DNA of 64,000 nt from Kalmusia sp. IMI 367209 (Eukaryota; Ascomycota; Dothideomycetes; Pleosporales; Didymosphaeriaceae): the NCBI GenBank assembly GCA_027946365.1, contig JAPEUQ010000013.1, forward strand, positions 310,001 through 374,000, given 5' to 3'. Numbering within the stretch: position 1 is the stretch's first letter; each line of letters starts with the position of its first letter. Positions 1 through 12,000 of this stretch are shown here, one piece after another. Below the pieces are notes generated by a model that worked only from the letters and a program-made list of their open reading frames with translations, did no database searches and was not told the origin of the DNA. The position numbers and the translations under genes were made by a program.

Positions 1-18
1 TCAACAACACGCGACAGT

Positions 19-3000
19 ATGCGCCTTTTACGACGCTGCGACATCGGCGGTTACAGTCTGACTCAATTCAATGATGATACAACTCCCTCATATGCAATAC
101 TTTCGCATACGTGGGGAGCAGATGCTGAGGAGGTCACCTTCGACGATATAAACAATGACGTTGATAATGATAAGCCTGGGTACGAGAAGATTCAATTCTG
201 TGGAGAGCAAGCTGCGCGGGACGGCCTAGAATGGTTTTGGATAGATACATGTTGCATCAACAAGTCGAACAAGGCCGAACTCTCACAGGCTATCAAATCC
301 ATGTTTCGCTGGTACCAGAACGCGACAAAATGCTACGTCTACCTATCGGATGTATCGACAGTCAAGCGGAAAACAAGTGGCAAAATCGTTCATTGGGAGT
401 CAGCTCTTCGAGGCAGCCGTTGGTTCACTCGGGGTTGGACTCTCCAGGAGCTTCTTGCACCAAGATCCATCGATTTTTTCTCCAGGGAGCGCAAGTTTCT
501 AGGCAGCAAAATATCGCTGACGCAACAAATCCACGAAATCACGGGTATACCTAAAGCAGCAATCCGAGGAGCGCGTTTGTCCCAATTCACTATTGATGAG
601 CGATTATTATGGATAGAACACCGTCAAACTAAGCTCGCAGAAGATAGAGCGTATTCATTATTAGGCCTTTTCAATGTTTATATTGCACCACTTTATGGTG
701 AGGGGACAGAGGGAGCATTCAGACGACTACTTGACGAAGTTCACAAGCTGAATAGATGTATCCAGGCTATACGTCTCACAGATCCACGAGACGACAAGAG
801 GCGTATTGAAGATACAAAAGGAGGTCTGGTCAATGGCTCATATCGCTGGGTGCTTGATCATCCTAATTTCCATCAGTGGCAATGCGACCTACAAAGCCGA
901 CTGCTATGGATCAAAGGTGACCCAGGCAAGGGGAAGACGATGCTTCTTTGTGGTATCATTAATGAAATGAAAGAATCAAGATCGCACCATCTATCTTTCT
1001 TCTTCTGCCAAGGTACCGACTCGCGTATCAATAACGCCACTGCCGTGTTGCGAGGTCTAATCTACCTGCTTGTCGACCAGCACCCTTCATTGAGCGTGCA
1101 CTTACGAAAGAGGTACGACCAATCAGGAAAATCCATTTTTGAAGATGCAAATGCTTGGGTCGCCGTATCAGATGTTTTTACAAACATGGTCCACGATCCT
1201 CAACTGAAGGCTGCCTGCTTGATCGTCGACGCCCTTGACGAATGCATCGCAGACTTACCAAAACTCTTAGACTTGATCATCTATACCTCATCATCATCTT
1301 CAACCCACGTAAAATGGCTCTTTTCAAGTCGAAACGAGGTTTCCATCGAACAGAAGCTGAAATCTGTTGACACACGCGCGAGACTGAGCCTAGAGCTGAA
1401 GCAGAACGCGGAGCAGGTGTCCCATGCCGTTAACGTGTACATTGATGACAAACTGTCCCATATTGAGTCACTTGAAGACAGCGACTTACGGTACCAACTT
1501 CGAGATACTTTACGCCAGAAAGCAAATGGCACATTCCTTTGGGTCGCACTCGTTGTACAGGAGCTTGAAAAACCCGAGACCTGGGATCCTTTGAAAGTGG
1601 TTGAAGAAGCTCCAACCGGCTTATACGAACTTTACGACCGCATGGTAAATCAGATTCGACAGCTAAGCAAGCGAAACTCTGAGATTTGTCTGCTTTTACT
1701 CTCTATTGTCTCTGTCGCATACCGTCCGCTTCACCTAGCTGAGATAGGCAGTTTATGTGGACTATCGGGCCAGACTACGGTAATGACAGGAGTCTCAAGA
1801 AAGATTGTGGCAATGTGTGGCTCATTTATCACCATTCGAGATGACCAGGTGTACCTCATCCATCAGTCAGCTAAGGACTACTTAAACGAGGATGTACGAG
1901 CTGCAGTGTTACAGACTCAGGGCAAGATTCATTATCACATATTTTCTCAGTCGCTTAAGCTCATGTCCAGTGTATTGAAGCGCGACATGTATGGTCTACA
2001 TGCTCTAGGATTTCCAGCCGAGAAGATCACAGTGCCAGCTCTTGACCCACTAGCGATAACGCGATACTCGTGTACACATTGGGTCGACCATCTCCATGCT
2101 GCAGTCTTTAGCAAGACCTCCACATCCTCCAGATGTGACCAAGACCTGCAGGATAATTGCTCCGTTCACACGTTTCTCAGAGAGCGGTATCTCTACTGGC
2201 TAGAGGCTCTTAGTCTCTGCAGCAACATAACAAAAGGAGTGATATCGATGATCAAACTTGAGTCACTACTCCAGGTAATCCAAGCTGAGAAGGACTTATG
2301 TATTCTGCATGTGCTGACGAAACCAAGGGGAGAGCAGACGCAAGTCAGTTGACGGAATTGGTCCATGACGCATGCCGATTCATTAGGTATCATAAAAAGG
2401 GACTAGAGAGTAGCCCTCTTCAGGCATATGGATCTGCGCTTTTATTCAGCCCAACAAATAGTCTGATTAGAAGACTATTCAAGCATGAGGAGCCTGGATA
2501 TATCACGGTGAGGCCGGCAATGGGTGACCGCTGGAGTGCTTGCGTGTCGACGCTAGAGGAGCATAGCAAAGGTGTCATGTCAGTAGCCTACTCTCATGAC
2601 TCGAAGCAGCTTGCTTCAGCATCAATTGACGGTACGGTCAAGGTTTGGGACGTACACAGTGGTGGATGTATGTTAACGCTCAAGGGCCACACAGATACTG
2701 TCTTATCAGTAGCCTTCTCTCCTGACTCAACCCAGATAGCATCAGGATCGACGGATGAAACAGTCAAGATATGGGATACGCATAGCGGCGAATGTGTGTT
2801 GACGCTTAAGGGCCATAATGACCCTGTCTTATCAGTAGCCTTCTCCCATCACTCGGCCTGGCTGGTGTCAGTATCTGATAAGACGGCCAGAGTATGGAAC
2901 ACAAGCAGCGGCAAGAGTATATCAACGCTTAAGAACTACATTGACTCCGTTTGCTTGTCGGCCTTATCCCACGACGCAACACGGCTGGCGTGGGAGGCAC

Positions 3001-4259
3001 ACCAGATGTTCATGATCTGGGATATCAGCAGCGGCGACCTCACCCGGTCACTCGACAGAGCTGATATGAGAAAAAGTAGATTCACTTCGATGGCTTTCTC
3101 TTGCGACTCTTTATGGTTGGCGACAGGGACAAGTAGCGGGGTGATTGAAATCCTGGACATCAGTAGTGGTGAGCGTTTGCAAACCCTCCACCAGCGTATA
3201 CATTGGATCTCTTCCTTAGCATTTTCCCACGACTCGAAACGACTGGCATCGGCATCGGATGACTGTACCATCTCTATTTGGGATGTGAGCAGCGGTGAGT
3301 GCTTGTCGATGCTCAAAGCCCACACTGCTGCTGTTGTTTCACTAGCCTTCTCTCCCGACTCAACACAGCTAGTGTCAGCGTCAAGAGACGGCACGGTCAA
3401 GACGTGGGATACTAGCATTTGGGAGGGTCTGCAGATGCCCGAGGATAATAGCCGTCCAGTCAAATTTGTAGTGATTTCACCTGACTCGACTCTGCTGGCG
3501 TTAGGATCGTTCGACTGTACAGTTTATATCTGGGATGTAAACAATGCTAAATGTCTATCAATGCTTGAGGGCCATACCGGTCTTATCAACTCAATAGCCT
3601 TCTCCCACGACTCGACTAGGATTGCATCAGCTTCAGGGGACGCAACAATAAAGGTCTGGGATGTCAACAGCAACAAGTGTTTATCAACGCTCAAGGGCCA
3701 TAAAAGGTCTATCGATTCAGTAGCCTTCTCACATGACTCAACCTGGCTTGCATCAGTCTCTTACTTCGAGGAGATCAAGATCTGGGATATCACCAGTGGC
3801 GAATGCCTCCAGACGCTCGCAGGCTACGGCACCCCAAGTCACTCAGTGGTCTCCCATGACTCGCTCTCCGGTTCGATGACTATATTCTGGGATGCGAACA
3901 GCAACCAGTGGTTGTCGATACCTGATATTGAGAAGAAACTGAAGAAGGGTGAAATCGTCATATCATTTGACAGCAGAAAACTATACTTATACACCGATCT
4001 TGGCATTTTCAACATTAGTGCTCTGTCAAATCCGGAAACAGTCTCAACCCAACCAGAGCTTCAGACCTTTCAGCCTCAGACCTTAAGTTTAAGCGAAAAT
4101 GGCGAATGGATTACTCACAATTCCGCAAATTTAGTGTGGATACCTTCAGAGTATCGTCCAAGACGTTCAGCAGTGTCGGGAAACATCATTGCTTTCGGGA
4201 TGAGAACAGGAGGAGTGTGGATATGCGAAGTTCAGCGCAACATGCTGGATGCCCAGTAA
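19..4259 (+). CDS. HET-NACHT-WD40 STAND protein (HNWD/HET-E type), likely two exons
   Basis: This is a NOD-like signalling protein of the fungal heterokaryon-incompatibility family, cytosolic, expected to sense non-self ligands through WD40 repeats and trigger HET-domain cell death. The N-terminal HET domain spans about residues 25-170 (YAILSHTW, then WIDTCCIN). The NACHT NTPase follows, with P-loop GDPGKGKT at residues 300-307 and Walker B LIVDALDE near 401-408. The second half carries about 11 WD40 repeats of ~42 residues, such as SVAFSPDSTQIASGS...VKIWD. The halves are in different frames: the first ends at 2352, and the second is open from before 2298. An intron 2275-2327 (GTAATC donor, GCTGAC branch-like site, AAG acceptor) joins them as LLQ-GRADASQLTELV and gives 1395 aa. 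A 2348 CAG acceptor also restores frame. An indel frameshift remains possible. The family assignment is firm; the junction is inference. The gene starts 18 nt into the window, so an upstream exon cannot be excluded. Confidence 0.85.
2275..2327 (+). other. Proposed short intron joining NACHT and WD40 frames
   Basis: The stretch begins GTAATC and contains CTGAC at about 2313-2317. It ends in AAG at 2327, 11 nt after the branch A. Removing 53 nt links the frame of the first ORF to that of the second at the start of the conserved linker before the WD repeats. Without removal the first frame stops at 2350-2352. The donor is not the best consensus and the acceptor is not YAG, so a genuine indel mutation is the rival explanation. 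Confidence 0.5.
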
Positions 4260-6741
4260 TCTCATAGAATTTACAATGCAGTCCTAAGTATCTTTTAATA
4301 CCATAAGGGAAACTGTAAATCGATCATGACGATCGGATACTTTCTTGATCGACTCCTTCTGTCACTACCCTTCACACGCCTTGTAAGTTATATCAAGCAA
4401 GAACGGGACCGCGGCAGCTTTGACTATCCATACTCCTCAAATTACCTACATCTTTTGCTGCAAATCTTGTACAATCATAGTTTCTGACCTCTCAAAGCAA
4501 CATTGGAAGCTTTGAGTATCGCCTCCTCACATGACTGTGGTCTGGTACGGCATTACTAGTGTCTCCAGAGGTGCATGAACGCACATATTGCACTCGTAAG
4601 CAGACCAACCGACTCACTCCATCCAAGCCATAACAGCGACGCACTGCAGCTATACAGATATCACGTGCACCGCTTATGAACGGGTACAGTGCATCCACGC
4701 CCACGATGAAGCCGGTTTCGCCAGCGATACGGAGAGCGCCGAATGCTCCATCCCCTCGTCGATAACCCACCTTCCCCGGCTCCGTCCGCGTGACGCACCC
4801 TCCTACACGACGCCTCGATGCTCCGCATACGCTCCGCATACACTCTGCATACACTCTGCATACCGTCGCCTGCGCTAAGCAGGTTTGCCCTGCCCTAGCT
4901 GCGAGTCGAAGGACGTCTCGCCACCCCTCCCATGCACCGCGCACACCACCAGCTACGCACAACCCCTCACGCGCTTACACATCGCGCATAGGGGTGTGGC
5001 CGCTTACGATGCCGCGGGACGGGGCGCGCTATTCTGGAATGCGGAGGTATGCTCTAGCGTGGCGCCGTTTCGTGCGGGATATTATATTCGACCGGTGAAC
5101 AACGTGACTTTGAGATATTGAATGGGTGAATTGGGGGGGAGGAGGTCCGCGCTTGTCGAATCGACTGATGCATGGGAGGATAGCTCGGCAACGGGATGCA
5201 GAAGGTCGGTCAGCAATGTTGCTGCAGAGGGGGACGGACGGACGTCTCGCCACGCCATTGCTTGCTGCTCTTTTTGTTGAACGCCGGCTGGATGGTGGGC
5301 TGGCTGGCAGGCTGAGTAGAGCTCCTCATCTCATGTCATCTCATCTCGCGACGCGCCTCACTTCGTTTGTGGTCCGCGCCTTCGCGCGTAGCGTGCACGT
5401 GACGCAGGTGTGTTGTCTGGTGGAGCGCATGTGTTTCAGACATGTTGAGGTGTGCCGCGTGTCGCGAATGAGGTGGGCGCCTGGTGGGCGAGCAGATACG
5501 CGAGGGAGCCGGTGGTGGACGTGTTTGCGATCTGGGCGAGCGAGCGCGAGGCGAGGCGAGACGAGACGACGGGAGCTGGCGGGTGGGGCCGTCGGCGGGT
5601 GGGAGTGGTGAGACATGGATAACCTCGGGAGCGCTGCGCTGCTGGCGGAGATCGTGATGTGTACTGTGGATACAAGAGGGTATTGTGTGGGGATGGGGAG
5701 GTGTTCTAGAAGCGTATGTAGAGCGTGGGCGCGGGTCTGTGTCTCTGGGTCTTCAATTGTTCCCTTGATGGTGTCCAAGGGGTAAAGGGGGAGCTACATG
5801 CTGGACGTGAACAGTAATGCTATAGCGCTGTAGTCAATGCGAAGCAAAGAAACGTTGTAGTCACTTTCACACAGGGCTCAGAGATTGGGAGGTTGAGAAA
5901 GGAATCATGATATTTCTCTCGTAGTACCAAGATCGCATATCCGTCCTATCTGGCAATTTTCCGCCTCTACATAGCAGTCCATCCACCTTTTTTGCAGCCA
6001 TTTACAGCAATCAACAGCGCTGGCTCCTTGGCTATTCCTCATAACATCGTAGCTGTCATCAGCTGCCATACTTCATCATCTCATCGACCACATGCCTGAG
6101 AAATTCAAATCCATCCACCACTACTAGCTAACCCGAAACGAATAAGGAAAACAACGGGTATTAGAATCCACCAAGCTCGCACTATAATGCCTCCCGGAGG
6201 AGCAGGTATTCTGCGAAACGAAAAGATAAAAATGTTCGAGAAAGGTAGAAAAGGTATCGCTGATGATGAGATGGAGGATAACAGGATGTTGCTCGCTCGC
6301 TCAATAGCTTCACTGAAAATGAGAAAGGTAAATCGCATACAGTATGGAAAAGCGACAGTCGTAACCGATCGTACAGTCTCATCCCGTCGTGAGCCTGGGA
6401 AGCCCCACGCATGCAAAACAGATGTGTTGCGCGTGAGCGTCCATGTCTAGCAAACAATACCATGCGTGACCTGCACTGTCGCGGAAGGGGGAATCGTGCG
6501 GGGAAAACAGAAACTCGAGGAACATGCCCAATCAACTTTCCAAGGCGCGGAATGGAATGACGCCTAACTTTTAGACAAAAAAAGCTTTTGGTTTCACTCC
6601 GGCCCGCCCAATGAGAAAGTCGAAAAAGGACACTTACAAGCGGGTATGCGAGGTATAAGGAGATAATATGAAAAAAACCATTGAATGTGAAAAAATGTCA
6701 ATCCGAAGCTTGCAAACGGCCCAGCCTCCTTGAGTAATAGC
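4260..6741. other. Gene-free stretch with small tandem repeats
   Basis: I see no convincing gene. Open frames here are short, overlap on both strands and have Arg/Ser-rich, GC-driven composition. The stretch includes four 11-bp tandem units at 4820-4863, short TCATC repeats near 5330-5345, and a purine-rich block near 5550-5600. The right end would contain the 3' UTR and terminator of the minus-strand gene ending at 6742. Confidence 0.6.
4820..4863. repeat. Four tandem 11-bp units
   Basis: Two copies of GCTCCGCATAC are followed directly by two copies of ACTCTGCATAC. The pair-wise identity (AABB) suggests a two-step duplication. There is no coding frame support around it. Confidence 0.85.
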
Positions 6742-9027
6742 CTAGAAGTACCTGGTCTGGGTTTGGCGTCTGAGGGGCCGAACCTCCTCTCGGTTTCGTT
6801 CGCGGTCTCTGCGGCCTTCTACAATTCGTTCTTGTCGGCTATGGCTACTGCGGCCACTTTTAATTGAGCTTTCTTCCGCATTCCGTCTGGCTGCGCCCGC
6901 AACCATCGATTTCCTGTTACCCGTGATACTGCTTTTCTCACTTCGATAGACATCATCTTCGTAGTCATCATCTTCCCCACGGTGGCCGCCGATAACAATA
7001 TCGGCCATGCCGTCTTCTGCAGGGTCGATGCGGAGAGTACGACCTTCCATGTCACCGTTGAAAGAAAGGCTCAGGGGGGCGGAGGCATCGACACGAAGAC
7101 GAATCTCGCCATTGCCGTTGCCATTCGTCATGGTCGTACGGGCAGACTGGCTGATGCGGGTCTTCCTGTCAGGATCTGAGGGCACGCGTGCGGCACGCTG
7201 CTTGGCAACTTTGTGGACCTGTTCGCTGAGCGGTTCGTAGCTTCCGCGGGTGCGTTGCTGGTAGGCTTCGACATCGTCCATGACTTTGCGCGTTTCTGTG
7301 TACTCGTTACGTTTGATAGAAGCATCGGTTCGTCGACGAGGTGGGCGTTCAGCGACGAGGATGGCATCGTCTCCTTCGTCCCGATATATCCGTGAGTTTC
7401 GTCGGCGGCGGCGTTCCTCTTGGCCGTAATCATAGTCGACGTCTTCGTATGCCTGGTCGTAGGCCTGATAGGACTGGCGACGACTCGTTCTAGGGTTCTC
7501 CACGACGACCCTGGCGCGGGGCGTATCGTAGGACGACTGAGTCACGCGCTTAGGTGGACCCGGACGGCTAATCGATACTGATCGAGAAGGGGGAACAGTG
7601 CTGATGCGAGATGCTCTGTTGTCTTTTTCTCTAGGGCGCTCCGGCAGAGTTGCCGACTGACTCAAGGACTCACGACGGCCACGGTTGTTGTAGACCTGAG
7701 TGACTTGGGTAGTTTTGGCATGGCGTAGCACAGGTCTCGGGTCTTGCTTCGACTTGCTCTTCATCTTGGGTGGAGGCATAAGTTGCTTCGGTGGAGGCGC
7801 ACGAGGTGGCTCTTCCTCAGATGAAGATTCGTAGTCTGAGCTCTCATCGTAGTCGTCGTGCGGCGCCTGTGTAATCGCAGGAAATTGCGCCTGCCTAGCA
7901 CTTTGAGGAGCGTTGCCGTAGCGAGCAGAAGGCATTGGCTGCTCCGGTTGGTTGTCGTGGGTCACTAGAGGTGGGCCGAACCCAGACACGGGCCTGCGTG
8001 TCTGGTAGTTTGAGGAGGTGCGAGCCGAAAGCGGTGGTCGCTGTTGTTCGTAAGGCGGTGAGGTCTGCGACAAGTGCTGGGCCATTGGGTGGCCACCCTG
8101 GTAAAAATGAGAAGGAGGCGTAGCGCCCATCATGAAAGGTGCCATTTGCGGATGGGGTTGGTGTTGAGGCATTGCGTAGTGAGCAGACATGGCCGGTGGA
8201 GGGCCGTACTCTTGGGGTGGGCTTGGGTATGGCGCGGGCATACCCTGCGCCCAGTAATTTGCTCCAGGGTCTCCGTGGTAGCTCATGGGCCGGCGACTAG
8301 TCGACAAGGCCCGTGGTCGTGTCTGAGCGGGCTGCACCACTGTTGAACCCCGCATGTAAGGGGGAGGTTGTCGGCTGTAGGTCGGAGAAGGCGGCGAGGT
8401 GTAGGTCGTTGCAGGATCCGAGCGCTGCGAGCGCACGTCGAAAGGAGGATACGAGATGTCGAGACCCGAGTCCAGCGCTGTGGATGTAGGCCTGCGAGGT
8501 CGAGCGGAGGGGGCGACGACATTGGGCCCGCATTGCTTGCAATTCGGATCGGTACAATCTTCTTCTGTGGTCAAGGTCGGTCTCCGACTGCCGGCTGGTC
8601 GTTTGGAGGCGACGGAGCCGTTGCGCTGCAACGGCTTGCGCGGGCTCTGGCTACTCCTCTTGCGATCCTCGGCCACGACGGTCGGGCGTCTCTTGGAGGC
8701 GGCAGGGCTGGCTGGAGGCACAGAAGCAGCGCTCGAGGGGACAGTGGACGCAGTTTGCGACAGCTTCGCACTTGGGACCGAATCAGCGCTGCTCACGGTC
8801 CCGGCGGTGTGGCTGGAATACCCAGAGTCGCTCTGGAGGTCGATGTGGACCAACTTCTCCTTGTCTGGCGAGGGCTTCTCGGAGCCCAGGTCAGACGGGT
8901 GGGAGCGCTTTGCGGCGACATTGGCGGCAGGCGAGCGGCGGAAGGACTCGAGGACAGGATCCTCACTCTGGTCGGAGTCGTAGTCCTCGACCGTCGGGTT
9001 GAGGTCGCGCTCGCTCGAGGTTGCCAT
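6742..9027 (-). CDS. Long low-complexity protein, 761 aa, function unknown
   Basis: This single-exon reading frame starts with ATG at 9027 in a good context (GTTGCCATGG on the opposite strand). The protein is Ser/Pro/Arg-rich and largely disordered. Visible landmarks are an acidic N-terminus, a Cys cluster DCTDPNCKQCGP near residues 155-170 that could bind a metal, a Pro/Tyr/Gln-rich middle with many PPxY-like stretches, an acidic DDYDESSDYESSSEEE block, and a more ordered C-terminal segment, IRLRVDASAPLSLSFNGDM, that looks like a beta-rich conserved island. The last 100 residues are charged (RRDRERNREE). It resembles uncharacterised proteins conserved in Pezizomycotina, and I assign no function. 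Reality of the gene rests on its length, which is far beyond chance, and its non-random segmental composition. The long antisense frames over it are shadows. Confidence 0.8.
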   Translation of the reverse strand: MATSSERDLNPTVEDYDSDQSEDPVLESFRRSPAANVAAKRSHPSDLGSEKPSPDKEKLVHIDLQSDSGYSSHTAGTVSSADSVPSAKLSQTASTVPSSAASVPPASPAASKRRPTVVAEDRKRSSQSPRKPLQRNGSVASKRPAGSRRPTLTTEEDCTDPNCKQCGPNVVAPSARPRRPTSTALDSGLDISYPPFDVRSQRSDPATTYTSPPSPTYSRQPPPYMRGSTVVQPAQTRPRALSTSRRPMSYHGDPGANYWAQGMPAPYPSPPQEYGPPPAMSAHYAMPQHQPHPQMAPFMMGATPPSHFYQGGHPMAQHLSQTSPPYEQQRPPLSARTSSNYQTRRPVSGFGPPLVTHDNQPEQPMPSARYGNAPQSARQAQFPAITQAPHDDYDESSDYESSSEEEPPRAPPPKQLMPPPKMKSKSKQDPRPVLRHAKTTQVTQVYNNRGRRESLSQSATLPERPREKDNRASRISTVPPSRSVSISRPGPPKRVTQSSYDTPRARVVVENPRTSRRQSYQAYDQAYEDVDYDYGQEERRRRRNSRIYRDEGDDAILVAERPPRRRTDASIKRNEYTETRKVMDDVEAYQQRTRGSYEPLSEQVHKVAKQRAARVPSDPDRKTRISQSARTTMTNGNGNGEIRLRVDASAPLSLSFNGDMEGRTLRIDPAEDGMADIVIGGHRGEDDDYEDDVYRSEKSSITGNRKSMVAGAARRNAEESSIKSGRSSHSRQERIVEGRRDRERNREEVRPLRRQTQTRYF

Positions 9028-12000
9028 GGCGGCGATGGTGTCGTGGGCGGGGTCGGGGTGTGTCGCAGTCGCAGTGCTGATTTATGAGGCAGGCGGCGAG
9101 CGCCCAAGGCTGGGACGGGTCGATATCGATTGCGGGTAAAATGTGGCCCGGGGCGCGGCCGATCACTCACGGGGTCTCGCGTGCGGAGAGAATAGAGGAG
9201 AGAAGCGTGCGTGAGATTGACTCATAGCAGGTGCGATAAGAAGTGTGAGGTTGGGGGAAGGGAGGGGTCGAAGCAGCAGCAGCACGACGAGTTGGCGGGG
9301 AGCGTGGGAATGAAGAGGAGGCGGAGGAGGAGGTAGAATTGCAAAAAACGCTCAGGCTGGAATGACGACGACGCCGGACTGCGAGCACACAGGCGGGCCG
9401 CCGAGTTTACGGAATTTTTCAGAACGGAGGAGCATTGGGCTGAGACCAGGGTGCGCATGAATCTAGTTGTACTCTAACAGCAGAGACGGCTAGCAGCCCG
9501 CCAGAGCGTTGGGCACCACGCAGCAGCAGTCAGCAGCGCGTTTCGAGCGAACGAACGGCCGGCCTGGTGGGCCTGGTCGTTCACACCCGCGCCGCTCCAC
9601 TCGCTGGCTTGCCCGTCGCGAGAGAGCGGTCGTCCATCACGCCGTCCAGCCAGCCTGTCGTTGCTGCTGCGGTTGCGCTGCCGCTGCTGCTGCTGCTGTC
9701 GCCGTTGTGCGGCCAGCTCGCATTCCAGAGGATTCGGCCATGTGGGTGACTCCGCAGCAAACCAATGCACGCCGTGATTGACGCCTGGCGGGCGGACGAG
9801 TGGCAGCCGGCGAGCTTCTGTGGCTGGGTCCTGGACATGCCAATATGGAGGCCCATAGCCAGAGTAATTGCCGGCTCGTGGATGCATGTGCGCGGCACCC
9901 AGCGAAACCCCATGCCACAGCAGTCTGCGCTCCCGTGTCGTAACTCGTCCTGTTTGCCTGTTTCGACTCGAAGCACGCAGATGCCCCCCTTCCTCGGCCT
10001 GGGAGATCCCTCTGGCGCGTCGCAGCAGTGCGACTCCCTGATGGCGATCTGGCTCGAAGCCGCGCCCTCGTTGTGATGTGCGTAATGCTCGTCTGCCGCC
10101 TCGATTGGCTCGCCCGCGGCTGTTTGCAGATGCCATGCACGCCCGCTCCAGTCGCCCAGTCGCCCACGGCCGTCTCGGAGGGAGGGGTGCTGGCGCCCTC
10201 GTATGGCCTCTCTCTGGATGACGCCTGCGCTTAGCCTGGCACCTGAAACCTCGTCGTCTTCGTCGTCGTTCCGGGTCTGCCCGCCGGCGCTCAGTGACGG
10301 AGTGCTGCTGCAGCCGTCTTCTGCTGGAGGGCATGGGCTCACCGCCTCTTGCTTTGAGGCATCTGGACGTCTGCTTCTGGACGCCCGCCTGTGCGCTCCT
10401 CAGACGGCACTAAATTAAGACCGTGGGCGGCCGCTAGCCGCATCGGGCGTCGTCGTGTTTTCGCTGCCCGGCTTAGCTCATCCGCCCCGCACTCACCACC
10501 AGCGACAACTGTTCACGGCGCCTGCGAGCTGCGAATCCGCGTCCCCCATCTGCTCGCTCCATGCCTGCTTGGGGACGCCGTCGTGCAGTCCGGAGAGCGT
10601 CGACTGCCTGTTTCTCTCTCGAGCCAGCCACGTCAAGACGCCGCCGCACCCCGTGCTCCATGCACCTGCAGGACGCAGGCACGACAACTCACCTCTACGA
10701 TCCTCATTAATCTTGCAGGGCTAGCGAAAATTTCTGCTCATGTATTGCCACCAAGCGACACGCTGATGGCAGCACGCTACACGTGGTCTGACTGCAAAGC
10801 CCGCGCACAAATCACCGGCCCTCCATTGTTGCTGTCGCTTCGCTAGCGGGCCTGCCTCCGCCTGCAGTCCAACGATATATAGACACCTGTATCCCGTGTA
10901 ACCCGCCTCCTCTTTGGCCCTCTTCTCTGGTCCGAGCGATTCCTCCAGCTTCCGGTGAAATCCCAGTCGCCATGTCATTCGCGGACTCCCAATCCAGGAA
11001 AAACCGGAGGCGATCTGCATGGCGCGGGACAGTGAGGCGAGTATCAAATCGCCGCAAGCCGACATCCTTACCGGGCGTAGAGGCCTCGCGAGAAACGTTA
11101 TCGTGACCGACCTTCATGACTTGGTGGTCTTCTTGCGGTTTTGGCGAATAGAGTTTGGATCAGGACACAGTGTGCAACGCTGAAAGCATCACCACTTCCT
11201 CTTCAGGCGACGGGCATCCTCCAAGTCTCCGGATCAAGAACGGTTATCGTCGATTATCGGTTTCGGCAAGTGGCGACAAGGATGCGAAATCATGGCCACG
11301 GTCCATGTACCGACGCGTTGCTCGGTGCACTGTTTGGTTTCACAACTTCTCGTCCAGTGTTCCTACATCCTTCGTCCGGAATCGCTATCATGTCGCTCGA
11401 TGGTACCACTGTGGCTTTTCCGGGGTCTGCAAATCCCTGGAAAGGTCCACTACAGACCGTTAGCCTCAAAGGCACGTACTACCCGAGATTCCTGTCAACC
11501 TGCTTGAAAAGCACCTAAAGCGACCCCGCTTCAGTCTAACTGCCCGGCTTTGATACTTGAGGTCGCACGACTTGAGAGATTCATCTCGGCCGACGTTTAG
11601 TCTCGCGATTACCATCCACGATCTTAGCACGGTTGGCAAGGGAGATGCCATCACGGATAGGTGTGCTGATGTCAATGGCTATCATCACTAAGGTCCCATC
11701 GCTTCAAAACAGCGTAACCTTCACATTAGAGTAGGCTTCGATGTCTTACATGCGGTAAGGGATCTGTGGGGTGAGCCTCCTTCAGATCTCACAGCCGTCT
11801 TAAGGCGAGATTAATTTCTTGTACAACGAAGGCGCTCTCTTACATCTTGCTTTTTGAACGTAGGTCGTGACTTCCTCAAATTGGCGGCTTTTCGTTTCGG
11901 AAGTTAAGGAACCATCATAGTCTGATCTTGTCACCACATTGTGTCTCAGAAAAGTCTCTTGGCTGCATCCTGGTTCCATTGCCATCGGGTGAGTGTCGCT

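Noticed and set aside
2298..4259. WD40 half of the first gene as a separate gene
   Set aside because: The linker before the repeats belongs to the HET-NACHT-WD40 architecture, and the frames overlap by a few dozen bases; one gene is the better model.
5126..5611. 161-aa plus-strand open frame
   Set aside because: GC-driven, Arg-rich and opposed by equal frames on the other strand; no conserved features.
8368..9087. 239-aa plus-strand frame opposite the low-complexity gene
   Set aside because: Antisense shadow of a Ser/Pro/Arg-rich coding region.
9474..10334. 286-aa minus-strand open frame
   Set aside because: The Arg/Ala/Gln-rich translation comes from GC-rich CTG/CGG repeats. Overlapping open frames occur on both strands, and no domain or splice structure is visible.
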